A stretch of 20,153 nucleotides of DNA from JBFLYZ01 sp040756415 (GTDB taxonomy: Bacteria > Bacteroidota > Bacteroidia > JADZBD01): assembly GCA_040756415.1 (NCBI GenBank), contig JBFLYZ010000062.1:1-20153 (forward strand), in the 5' to 3' direction. Position numbers and translations under genes: made by a program. This document shows, piece by piece, positions 14,301-20,153 of the stretch. How positions within the stretch are numbered: the stretch's first letter is position 1; each line of letters begins with the position of its first letter. The notes under the pieces are model-generated. The model was given only the letters and a program-made list of their open reading frames with translations. It did no database searches and had not been told where the DNA came from.

Positions 14301-15866
14301 TTTGCTGAAGTTGACATCGCCCGAAAAGCCCAGGTCAACATTCTCGTCTTTGATAAGCAGCTCCCCGTTGAAAATACGCCTGGCCAGCGAGCCTTTTGCC
14401 GTAATATTGGTGTAGGTGTAATCGTTGTACTCCAGGCTGGCTATATCGCAGCGCTCCAGGTTGGCCTTCATCGTTTCCAGCTTCAGCCCGCGGCCATTGA
14501 CCTGGGCATCCATGGTAATGCGGCCCAGGTATTTGTCGTTGATCACGATCTGCCCTATATCGAAATTGTTCGTGCGCAGGCGGCCACGGTAGCTGAACTC
14601 GCCCGATTCGTCCTGGTTGAGGTGAATATCGGAAACGATCATGCCCAGGGCCGTGTTGAAGGTCCCGTTGGCCACCAGGCTGTAATAATAACCATCGATC
14701 TTGCCCTTATACTTTACTCGTCCCAGGTTGGCCATATTGGCCGAGAGCTTGACAAAGTTCCGCTCCGTATACGGGGGAAGCGGGATCTCCTCTACATCCT
14801 TTTTGGTGGTGGAAAGCTCCTCGATATTGAAGTTGAGGTAGGTCTCCTCGATATCGGGCAGGCCGGTCATGGCGAAATCGCCCCTGAAATGCGTTTCCTT
14901 ACCGATGACCAGGTTCATGTTCTTTCCTTTCAGGTCATCCACCCTACCGCTCACCTCGCCCGAAAGGAATATCTTCCGGTCGAGGCCCTTCAGCTCGGGA
15001 GCGAAATACCCGATATCGTTCATCTGCACCAGCGAGCTGTCGAAAACGGCTTTCATCCGCACCTTGTGCACAAAATCATCGTAATCCTCGTAATCCTTGT
15101 GCTTAAAGAGCAGGTCCGTTTCGATCACGCTCTCGTTCGTATGGATGACCAGGTTATCGAGCCGCGTGAATACGGGGCTCAGCAAGGCATCAGCCGTCAG
15201 CTTACGGAGCACGAAACCGCTTTTTTCCCTGCAGGCGAAATCCTTGATCTTTACGCTGATCGTATCTTCATTGCTCTGCAGCCCGAACAGGCGGGCATCG
15301 ATATCCGAGCAGCGTATGTCATCGAAATCGATGCCGCGCGAGGTGTCGGTGAAACGCTCATCGCGGAAGGCGAAATTGAAGTCCATCAATACGATATCGC
15401 CCAGCTCTACCAGCCAGCCAGCGCTGGTATCTTTCGCTGTAGTATCCTTATCGCGGAAGTAATCCTTCACGAACTGGAAGTTAAGGTCCGAATCGTTGGC
15501 ATACCGCACGATCTCTATCAAGCCGCTGCTCAGGGTAATGTCGCTGATAAAGACCTGCTGTTTCCCGTAGTCGAACTTATCGATGTCGACCTTCAGCTCT
15601 TCTACATACAGCAGCGTGTCATGATGCAGGTCTTCGATATAAAGACCGCCCACCACTAACTTTTTTATGAACCCGATATTGACTGACGACACCTCCACCT
15701 TGGTCTTCAGCTCTTTGGAAAGATAGGAGGCCGCTTTCTGGCAAAGATAGGTTTGTACGGAAGGCATCTGGACCAGGAAATAAAGCGTAACTAAAAGTAC
15801 CAGCAAGACCAGGAATATGCGCCACAGCCACCTGCCCGTTTTTTTGATAATTTTAGGTACTTTCAT
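11331..15866 (-). CDS. tamB: TamB/DUF490 translocation and assembly module protein
   Basis: 1511 residues. An N-terminal signal anchor (~12-32) follows a basic KIIKKTGRWLW start, and then a very long periplasmic stretch of beta-rich, asparagine- and aspartate-rich repeats ends in the conserved C-terminal TamB (DUF490) domain (~1130-1505), with LEATTDAEVQLIFDEK, YQLEDGDYLFTL, SFVAPSQ, DIGVHYRPGDY and the terminal GVFYREEFNTIGELYRRYL. TamB proteins are AsmA-like bridges from inner to outer membrane. They were first linked to outer-membrane protein assembly with TamA and more recently to phospholipid transport. Length is normal for Bacteroidota. A Lys/Pro patch (KPKKPKKK, ~645-655) interrupts the beta repeats. 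The start is fixed by the anchor and by a -7 box 5 nt upstream. Divergent from tsaD with 21 nt between start codons. Confidence 0.92.
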   Translation of the reverse strand: MKVPKIIKKTGRWLWRIFLVLLVLLVTLYFLVQMPSVQTYLCQKAASYLSKELKTKVEVSSVNIGFIKKLVVGGLYIEDLHHDTLLYVEELKVDIDKFDYGKQQVFISDITLSSGLIEIVRYANDSDLNFQFVKDYFRDKDTTAKDTSAGWLVELGDIVLMDFNFAFRDERFTDTSRGIDFDDIRCSDIDARLFGLQSNEDTISVKIKDFACREKSGFVLRKLTADALLSPVFTRLDNLVIHTNESVIETDLLFKHKDYEDYDDFVHKVRMKAVFDSSLVQMNDIGYFAPELKGLDRKIFLSGEVSGRVDDLKGKNMNLVIGKETHFRGDFAMTGLPDIEETYLNFNIEELSTTKKDVEEIPLPPYTERNFVKLSANMANLGRVKYKGKIDGYYYSLVANGTFNTALGMIVSDIHLNQDESGEFSYRGRLRTNNFDIGQIVINDKYLGRITMDAQVNGRGLKLETMKANLERCDIASLEYNDYTYTNITAKGSLARRIFNGELLIKDENVDLGFSGDVNFSKSPTTMNFSAQVNKMNLVPMNLIKGDKKVSVATSMTVQLKANNLDDATGSVVLLNTAYFQDKELYVIDKLTLTASDYPGGRTIDLKSDFADANMSGKFTLQDIAASFRESVEEYLPALKGQQLAKDKPKKPKKKEGPPEQKFTYSVLLKDTRGITKIFLPDIRISPNTALKGNYDSKLNDFTLKGNSDSVGVGGTELKSLVLDGATRNSRFEFQANCLRYILSDTIWMDNVLLESRTQKDTIHFDFSWINQGLKKNLGEFGAFVSFREMPRVELKFIHSKFFLSDSSWTISKSNMIVFDTAHVLIKDFMLSNKSQLLNVWGVISENPADKLNIQLDKFNLGNINIITSAFNLNFRGIVSGNSDIANLYKPENLIYSANLDFKDFKINSEDIGSGSVVSIYDKKKDAISLNGTFSKGTIPNFEFSGYYFPTREKDNLDLTATIKNFKLVFFEPFVKEVCETFRGFVSAELKIQGELSRPRITGMADVQAKNIHMNYLNTNYSLTDAKVSIEPNSFGVENMIVNDMNGNTCIVTGKVYHDNFRNFQLDIDVQANKFLCLSTTEKDNSLYYGTAFMTGIVNFSGFVDDVIRIDASVKTDKAFAIDPKTGIKKMRYTQFNIPLSGTEEVSESDFITFVKKDTGLVKLEPRDYKVNLSGILLNLELEATTDAEVQLIFDEKVGDVIRAKGNGNILMSINTNGNFTMYGEYQLEDGDYLFTLQNVINKKFRIEKGSTVKWSGDPYDAVADIKAIYEVRTSLKPFFPNDSSSKYAKRYPVDCILNMKGKLMNPDITFDIDLPTVDSQDREEVLKYMKSEQEMNKQVFALLVLNSFVAPSQENTQNNYVGQAVESTSSDLLSNQLSNWLSQISNDFDIGVHYRPGDYVSKDEVELALSTQLFNDKLSIDGSVSNNANNSQSANNVVGDVTAEYKVSDDGKFRVKAFNKANDNTVIETDAAYTQGIGVFYREEFNTIGELYRRYLQKIRKKDDEPAPAP

Positions 15867-15871
15867 TTATA

Positions 15872-15879
15872 CAAAATTA
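15872..15879 (-). promoter_or_regulatory. -7 box of tamB
   Basis: TAATTTTG (minus strand 15879-15872) is a perfect TAnnTTTG, followed by TATAA and then ATG 15866. A leaderless tamB mRNA is predicted. The box occupies much of the 21-nt gap to the tsaD start. Confidence 0.65.
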
Positions 15880-15887
15880 CGCATTTT

Positions 15888-16898
15888 ATGAGCAGGGAGG
15901 GGATTACCATACTCGGGATAGAGTCATCGTGCGATGAGACCTCGGCCGCTATAGTATATAACGGCAAAGTCCTTGCCAATATTATAGCCGGGCAGGAAGT
16001 GCATAAGCGCTACGGGGGCGTGGTGCCCGAGCTGGCATCGCGGGCGCATCAGCAGCACATCGTTCCCACGGTCGACCTGGCCATCCGGAAGGCCGGAATA
16101 TCGAAAAAAGACATCAGCGCGGTGGCGTTTACGCGCGGCCCCGGCCTGATGGGCTCCTTACTGGTGGGGGCCTCGTTCGCCAAGAGCTTTTCGCTGGCGC
16201 TGGGCATACCCCTTATCGCAGTAAATCATATGCAGGCGCACGTGCTGGCCCATTTCATTGACAACCATCCCTCATTTCCCTTTATGTGCCTGACCGTTTC
16301 GGGCGGACATACGCAGATCGTGCTGGTGAGCGATCATTTCGATATGCGCATCATCGGTGAAACGATCGATGATGCGGCCGGTGAGGCCTTCGACAAGGCG
16401 GCCAAGATCATGGGCCTTCCCTATCCGGGCGGCCCGCTGATCGACCAATACGGGCGCGATGGGGACCCGCAGCGGTTTGCTTTCCCCCACCCGAACATTC
16501 CCGCATACGATTACAGCTTCAGCGGGCTGAAGACATCCATCCTGTATTTCCTGCAAAAGGAGACCGCGAAGGATAAAGACTTCATCGAAAAGAACAGGAA
16601 CGACCTGTGCGCGTCCATACAGCGCACCATCGTGGACATACTCATCGATAAGTTCGGGCGCGCGGCACTGGATCACGATATGAAGGAGGTTGCGCTGGCC
16701 GGGGGTGTTTCGGCCAACAGCGCTTTGCGCAGCGCGTTCACCCGGCTGGGTGAAAAGCATGGCTGGAAAACCCACATTCCGCTTTTTCAATACTGCACCG
16801 ATAACGCAGCCATGATAGCCATAGCGGGCTATTACAAATTCATGCGGGGCGATCATTCAGGGCTGGATACCGCTCCCCTTGCCCGCTGGAAGTTCTGA
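15888..16898 (+). CDS. tsaD: tRNA N6-adenosine threonylcarbamoyltransferase TsaD
   Basis: 336 residues, cytosolic. It transfers the threonylcarbamoyl group from TC-AMP to A37 of ANN-decoding tRNAs (t6A), with TsaB and TsaE as partners, neither of which is in the window. ASKHA-fold signatures are complete: GIESSCDETSAA (10-21), RGPGLMGSLLVG (83-94), NHMQAH (113-118) with metal ligands H114 and H118, TVSGGHTQ (136-143), GETIDDAAGEAFDK (157-170), ALAGGVSANSALR (269-281) and D305 in QYCTDNAAM, the third metal ligand. Length matches the family. The tRNA-Met(CAU) at the window start is of the ANN-decoding class, but nothing links the two beyond that. Its promoter must overlap the 5' end of tamB; TAATTTTA at 15848-15855 is a weak candidate. 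Confidence 0.97.
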   Translation: MSREGITILGIESSCDETSAAIVYNGKVLANIIAGQEVHKRYGGVVPELASRAHQQHIVPTVDLAIRKAGISKKDISAVAFTRGPGLMGSLLVGASFAKSFSLALGIPLIAVNHMQAHVLAHFIDNHPSFPFMCLTVSGGHTQIVLVSDHFDMRIIGETIDDAAGEAFDKAAKIMGLPYPGGPLIDQYGRDGDPQRFAFPHPNIPAYDYSFSGLKTSILYFLQKETAKDKDFIEKNRNDLCASIQRTIVDILIDKFGRAALDHDMKEVALAGGVSANSALRSAFTRLGEKHGWKTHIPLFQYCTDNAAMIAIAGYYKFMRGDHSGLDTAPLARWKF

Positions 16899-16903
16899 AA
16901 AAG

Positions 16904-16933
16904 AAAAGCCCCCGTTTTCAGCGGAGGCTTTTT
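16904..16933. terminator. Bidirectional terminator between tsaD and the LVIVD gene
   Basis: AAAAGCC and CCCG (from 16904) pair with CGGAGGCTTTTT (to 16933) around a TTTTCA loop. The stem is GC-rich with one mismatch, with T-runs on both strands. It lies in the 52-nt gap between two convergent genes and is the only convergent junction in the window with such a site. Confidence 0.8.
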
Positions 16934-16950
16934 CACATTCCTGGTGCCTG

Positions 16951-19371
16951 TCAGTTCGTCTTCACCACTTTCAGGGTGGCGGTGCTTTCGCTGCCGCTCA
17001 CTATCCGCACAAAATAGATGCCCTGGCCAAGGTCCTGGCCAATGATCACGCTGCCATCTTTCGACTGTACGGGAATAACGGCTACCGTCCTCCCCGTAAG
17101 ATCGGTGATGTACAGTGCCGCGTCATCGGCCAAATCGCTCAACAGGTGATATTCCACCGTGGCCGTGCCGTTGGTGGGATTGGGATATACGCTCAGCAGG
17201 TAATCGCCTGCCGGCATCTCTTGCGCTGAGTTGCCAACGGTCCATAGCGAATCCAGTATCCTGAAGTGGTCAAATCCGCCTTCCACCAGGTTGCCTTGCG
17301 GTGCATCCGCGCAGCGCACGCGTACACGCATCGTTGCAGTAGGTGTGATATACTGGTTCAGGCTGAATTGCTTCGGCACCCAGCTCGACATACCGGGCGT
17401 ACTGGCAGTAACGGTTTCAAGCAGGACCGTTTGGGTACCGTTCGTAATGTATATCTTAAGCGAATCATTAGGCGAACTGAAACCTCCGTCATTGAAAAAC
17501 CAGCGGCTGTAATACATAATAGGGGTCGAATAGTTCGCCAGGCTGAACTGCGGGGATACCAGCAGCGTATAGCCGTTATCCACATCATCGTCCGATGAGG
17601 TGGTGCCTGTATTGCCCGTTACATACGCCTCTACAGAGCAGTCACTGGAAGCGTCATATTCGGGATTGGCGTCACCGGGGTTGTTATAGGTGGTGCCTAA
17701 GGGCTCGCCCCGCTCCCACATACCGGTAGTGGCATTTCCCGATACCGTCCAACTGTAATTCCAGGTGAAATCATCGTAGATGCCCGTATCCAGCGGAACC
17801 ACCGGAGGCATCTGGGTGGAATTGATGGCAATATTGCTCATGCAGTTGTTCTGGTAGAGCCATTTGCCCGCGGTGATCTCATAGGTTCCGGCATAGGCCG
17901 TGGGAAAAGTGTAATTTCCGTTGGCATCGGTGATGGTATCGTAAGTGAAGGTTCCGTTGGTGATGCGGATGTGCGCATTGGGAACGCCAACGCTGTTCCA
18001 GGAATTGACCACCTGGCCGGTAAGGGCGAAGGGCACCATGGGTATCAGCGCAACATTCTGCGTAACGGTATTGCCCGAGCTCAGCGTGATGTTATTGATC
18101 GTTTGCGGAAAATAGCCGGGCTTGGAATAGGTCACCGAATAGGTACCTGGCGTTCCGATGCCGGTTGCGTAGTTGCCCGATGCATCCGATGCATCCGTAA
18201 TGTTCTGCGACACGATCGTGATCGTGGCCGCGTTGATGGGAAGGCCCGTTGAAAAATCCGTGACCTGGCCGTTCAGGAAACAACCCTTCTGGTAATTGGG
18301 CGACAGCACGAAAAGACCGTTATTGATATCCGATACCACGATATTGCCCGAGGGCAGGTAGGGATAAACGCCCCAGGCCCCGCTGAAGCCGCTGCCTCCG
18401 CCCTGGGTATAGGTATCGTACCAGGCCACGTTCACCAGGTTGTTCGGATCGTTCACATCGGTGATCACAATACCATCCTTATACCAGGAGGTAACGGCAT
18501 AGTCATTACCCGCAACATTGATGATGTGGGTGTTATGCCCGATCGACCCGGAACCGGGAAACTGGGATTGGATCCGGTCGAGCTCGGTGATATTGCTGAT
18601 GTTGGAAATGTCGTAGGAGGTAAGATAAGAGTTGGATACCTCGTCAGTGGTGAAGAGGTAATTCGCATTCGTAGTGGGAAGCCAGGTATTATGCGTAAAG
18701 GCCCCGGGAGTGGTTTGCGTGGCGAGTATCTGCGGGTTGGCCGGGTTGGAAACATCCATGATGGAGAACCAGCCGTCATAAATATGACCTGCATAGCAGA
18801 TATTGTTACGCACATAGCCATCGTGAACGTAACTGCCGCTGTAGCGGCCCAGGTAAACAGGCGCCATGGGCGTGGTGCTGATATCGGCAATGATGATGCC
18901 ACCGGGGTTCACATTTCCCCCGTAGAGATAAACCCTTCCGGCATCGATATGCAGGGCGTGTATCTTCTCCAGGGTCTGAGAATTGATGGTAGGCTGCCAG
19001 GTGGTGACGGTAAGGCTGGGCGATGGCAGCGGCAGCAGGTCAACGATCTGGAGGCCTACCGTCCCGCTTTCGGTGGTCACGTAAGCGTAATTGCCCCATA
19101 CCTTGATCTCGCGCCAGGTGCTGGAAGGGCCCGGTATCTGTACGATCTGCGTGGGCGCGGCCGGGTTGGTCACGTCCACAATGGAGAGGCCGTTCTGTGC
19201 GCCTACGAGGGCATATTCCTTATTATCCTGCGGATCCACCCATCCGCAAATGTTGGAGAGCGATTGACCACCGTAAGTAAGCGTGCCGGCAAGGGTCAGG
19301 TTGTAGTTGGCCTGGGCTGCAGCGCCTGAAACGATTCCCAGGCCAAGAAAAATGAGTAAAAGTCTTTTCAT
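16951..19371 (-). CDS. Secreted LVIVD beta-propeller protein with T9SS sorting domain
   Basis: 806 residues from ATG 19371. The frame is open 36 codons further, but that part lacks a signal peptide and crosses the intergenic region. Signal peptide ~1-20 (MKRLLLIFLGLGIVSGAAA). Residues ~20-360 are LVIVD repeats of the choice-of-anchor-B type, with recurring LSIVDVTNPAAPTQI, GLQIVDL, IIIADIST and FSIMDVSNPANPQIL segments, a likely beta-propeller. Two carboxypeptidase-regulatory-like Ig domains follow (~363-445 and ~447-530: LNGQVTDFSTGLPI, LTGQVVNSWNSVGVPNAHI). Next comes a jellyroll-like region (~533-720) beginning DDFTWNYSW. The last ~80 residues are a type A T9SS C-terminal domain (SVYPNPTNGTATVEY...GIYFVRI). 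It is exported through the outer membrane and anchored or released; its ligand is unknown. Convergent with tsaD. Confidence 0.9.
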   Translation of the reverse strand: MKRLLLIFLGLGIVSGAAAQANYNLTLAGTLTYGGQSLSNICGWVDPQDNKEYALVGAQNGLSIVDVTNPAAPTQIVQIPGPSSTWREIKVWGNYAYVTTESGTVGLQIVDLLPLPSPSLTVTTWQPTINSQTLEKIHALHIDAGRVYLYGGNVNPGGIIIADISTTPMAPVYLGRYSGSYVHDGYVRNNICYAGHIYDGWFSIMDVSNPANPQILATQTTPGAFTHNTWLPTTNANYLFTTDEVSNSYLTSYDISNISNITELDRIQSQFPGSGSIGHNTHIINVAGNDYAVTSWYKDGIVITDVNDPNNLVNVAWYDTYTQGGGSGFSGAWGVYPYLPSGNIVVSDINNGLFVLSPNYQKGCFLNGQVTDFSTGLPINAATITIVSQNITDASDASGNYATGIGTPGTYSVTYSKPGYFPQTINNITLSSGNTVTQNVALIPMVPFALTGQVVNSWNSVGVPNAHIRITNGTFTYDTITDANGNYTFPTAYAGTYEITAGKWLYQNNCMSNIAINSTQMPPVVPLDTGIYDDFTWNYSWTVSGNATTGMWERGEPLGTTYNNPGDANPEYDASSDCSVEAYVTGNTGTTSSDDDVDNGYTLLVSPQFSLANYSTPIMYYSRWFFNDGGFSSPNDSLKIYITNGTQTVLLETVTASTPGMSSWVPKQFSLNQYITPTATMRVRVRCADAPQGNLVEGGFDHFRILDSLWTVGNSAQEMPAGDYLLSVYPNPTNGTATVEYHLLSDLADDAALYITDLTGRTVAVIPVQSKDGSVIIGQDLGQGIYFVRIVSGSESTATLKVVKTN

Positions 19372-19441
19372 AAAAGAAGCAGATGGGTTAATTTTTTTTT
19401 GATTGGCAAGCACTAAGTACGGTAAAATAAACCGGAAATGC

Positions 19442-19472
19442 AAAAAACGAAGCGGGCCACCACGCCCGCTTC
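19442..19472 (-). terminator. Rho-independent terminator of the DUF4294 gene
   Basis: On the minus strand a perfect 9-bp stem, GAAGCGGGC (19472-19464) with GCCCGCTTC (19457-19449), has a 6-nt loop and is followed by GTTTTTT (19448-19442). It lies 30 nt past the stop of the DUF4294 gene and upstream of the LVIVD gene, so the two are separate units. The rest of the 19372-19502 gap is A+T-rich, with no clear promoter box that I can defend. Confidence 0.85.
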
Positions 19473-19502
19473 TAACCAAAAAACCAATTATGGTGTGTTT
19501 TA

Positions 19503-20102
19503 TTAAATGGTTCCGTTCTGTATGCGGTGAATAATGCCCTCGATCAGCTTATCCTCGCCCTGCGTGGGATCGTATTCGGTCTTCAGGTTATTTCCCCAGA
19601 GCGAGGCCACGGCCTGCCACATGAAGGCTGAAAATGATCCGCGCAGCTCTTTGAGCAGCTCGTACGAGGTGGTGCCGGTCTCGCGGTCGATCAGGCGTAT
19701 AAGTATCCGGCCCTGGCTCATGGTCAACTGCTTGATATCCTTTTCGAACTGGTCCATCAGCTCTTTCTCCGCCTTTTTCATATAGGCCTTACGCTCCACT
19801 TCGGTCTTCAGCGTGGCCAGCTTGGCATCGTATTCCCTTATCTTGATGCCGGCCAGCACGGCATAGGGGTAGGCCTTTTTCACATTTTTGACCAGCTTGC
19901 CGTATTTCTCCTGCTGCTGCTTGTTCTTGAAGGTGATGGGCGCATACACATGGATATCGGGCAGCGTAGAAATAGGGATCGTGTCGGCACCTTCTATTAC
20001 ACCCCATACCGTGATCTTCTTACCCGGCTCCTTTTGAGAAAAGGCCGGAAAGGCTCCTGAGAGCAGGATGGCTATAAGCGGTATATATGTTCTGCTTTTC
20101 AT
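19503..20102 (-). CDS. DUF4294 protein, exported
   Basis: 199 residues. Residues 1-22 form a signal peptide (SRTYIPLIAILLSGAFPAFS, cleavage near FSQ-K), so the protein is periplasmic or surface-exposed. The rest matches the DUF4294 family of Bacteroidota: a short beta part with LPDIHVYAPITFKNKQQ, then a charged helical stretch with YGKLVKNVKKAYPYA (~67-81), a Lys/Glu-rich amphipathic or coiled-coil segment (~92-130), LTMSQGRILIRLIDRETG (~126-143), and a C-terminal LRGSFSAFMWQAVASLWG (~152-169). Function is unknown. It has its own terminator downstream. Upstream to the window end (20103-20153) I see no gene and no clear TAnnTTTG box. Confidence 0.88.
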   Translation of the reverse strand: MKSRTYIPLIAILLSGAFPAFSQKEPGKKITVWGVIEGADTIPISTLPDIHVYAPITFKNKQQQEKYGKLVKNVKKAYPYAVLAGIKIREYDAKLATLKTEVERKAYMKKAEKELMDQFEKDIKQLTMSQGRILIRLIDRETGTTSYELLKELRGSFSAFMWQAVASLWGNNLKTEYDPTQGEDKLIEGIIHRIQNGTI

Positions 20103-20153
20103 GTTCTCTGCCGCCCGAGCAATTTCTATGCCAGCGGCCCACCGTATAACGCA

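Noticed and set aside
13470..15659. A 729-codon open frame on the plus strand, antisense to tamB
   Set aside because: tamB has a signal anchor, a conserved DUF490 C-terminus and a promoter. The antisense frame has no recognisable domain, no promoter and a His/Gln/Val-rich composition typical of the mirror of GAT/ATC/AAC-rich codons.
18526..19329. Plus-strand 267-codon open frame antisense to the LVIVD gene
   Set aside because: The sense strand encodes a signal peptide, LVIVD repeats and a T9SS tail; the antisense product looks like nothing known.

Overview
The window looks like a chromosomal segment of a member of the Bacteroidota. Four things point there: promoters with the TAnnTTTG -7 box, a type IX secretion (T9SS) C-terminal sorting domain, families typical of the phylum (START-like AHSA1-type domain, DUF4294, a ~1500-residue TamB), and almost no Shine-Dalgarno sites. 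G+C is moderate, a little over half by eye. I see no phage, insertion sequence, CRISPR array or defence island. Most of the window is envelope and housekeeping genes, packed very tightly.

Layout. (1) 1-256, minus strand: a promoter, a broken 5' half of a tRNA-Met carrying inserted palindromes, an intact tRNA-Met(CAU), and a hairpin terminator. (2) 361-3467, plus strand: a lysine-rich histone-H1-like tail fused to a START-like domain, a PAP2 phosphatase, and an ArnT/PMT-like (GT39/83-type) membrane glycosyltransferase. (3) 3468-4217, minus: a DPM1-like GT2 glycosyltransferase. (4) 4292-8086, plus: an LptF/LptG-type permease overlapping a GT4 glycosyltransferase, which overlaps a membrane GT2. 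(5) 8087-9997, minus: a bacterial homologue of the eukaryotic TMTC proteins (multi-pass glycosyltransferase plus TPRs). (6) 10116-11330, plus: ribBA. (7) 11331-15866, minus: tamB. (8) 15888-16898, plus: tsaD. (9) 16951-19371, minus: a secreted LVIVD beta-propeller protein with a T9SS tail. (10) 19503-20102, minus: a DUF4294 lipid-envelope-era unknown with a signal peptide.

How the genes fit together. Six genes (PAP2, ArnT/PMT-like, GT2, LptF/G, GT4, membrane GT2) plus the TMTC homologue form a glycan and lipopolysaccharide neighbourhood: polyprenyl- or lipid-linked sugar handling, sugar transfer on both sides of the inner membrane, and LPS export. TamB adds outer-membrane biogenesis and phospholipid transport. 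RibBA (riboflavin) and TsaD (tRNA t6A37) are housekeeping genes set among them.

The most unusual things are architectural. Three of the four convergent gene pairs meet stop-to-stop with no spacer, each at the same palindrome TGATCA. Three protein genes have a -7 promoter box ending only 5-6 nt before the start codon, which predicts leaderless mRNAs. The tRNA-Met seems to be transcribed from a promoter upstream of a palindrome-riddled tRNA relic, so the relic would lie in the pre-tRNA leader. I did not find a clearly new multi-gene system; the best candidates for novelty are the H1-like/START fusion and the tRNA leader arrangement.
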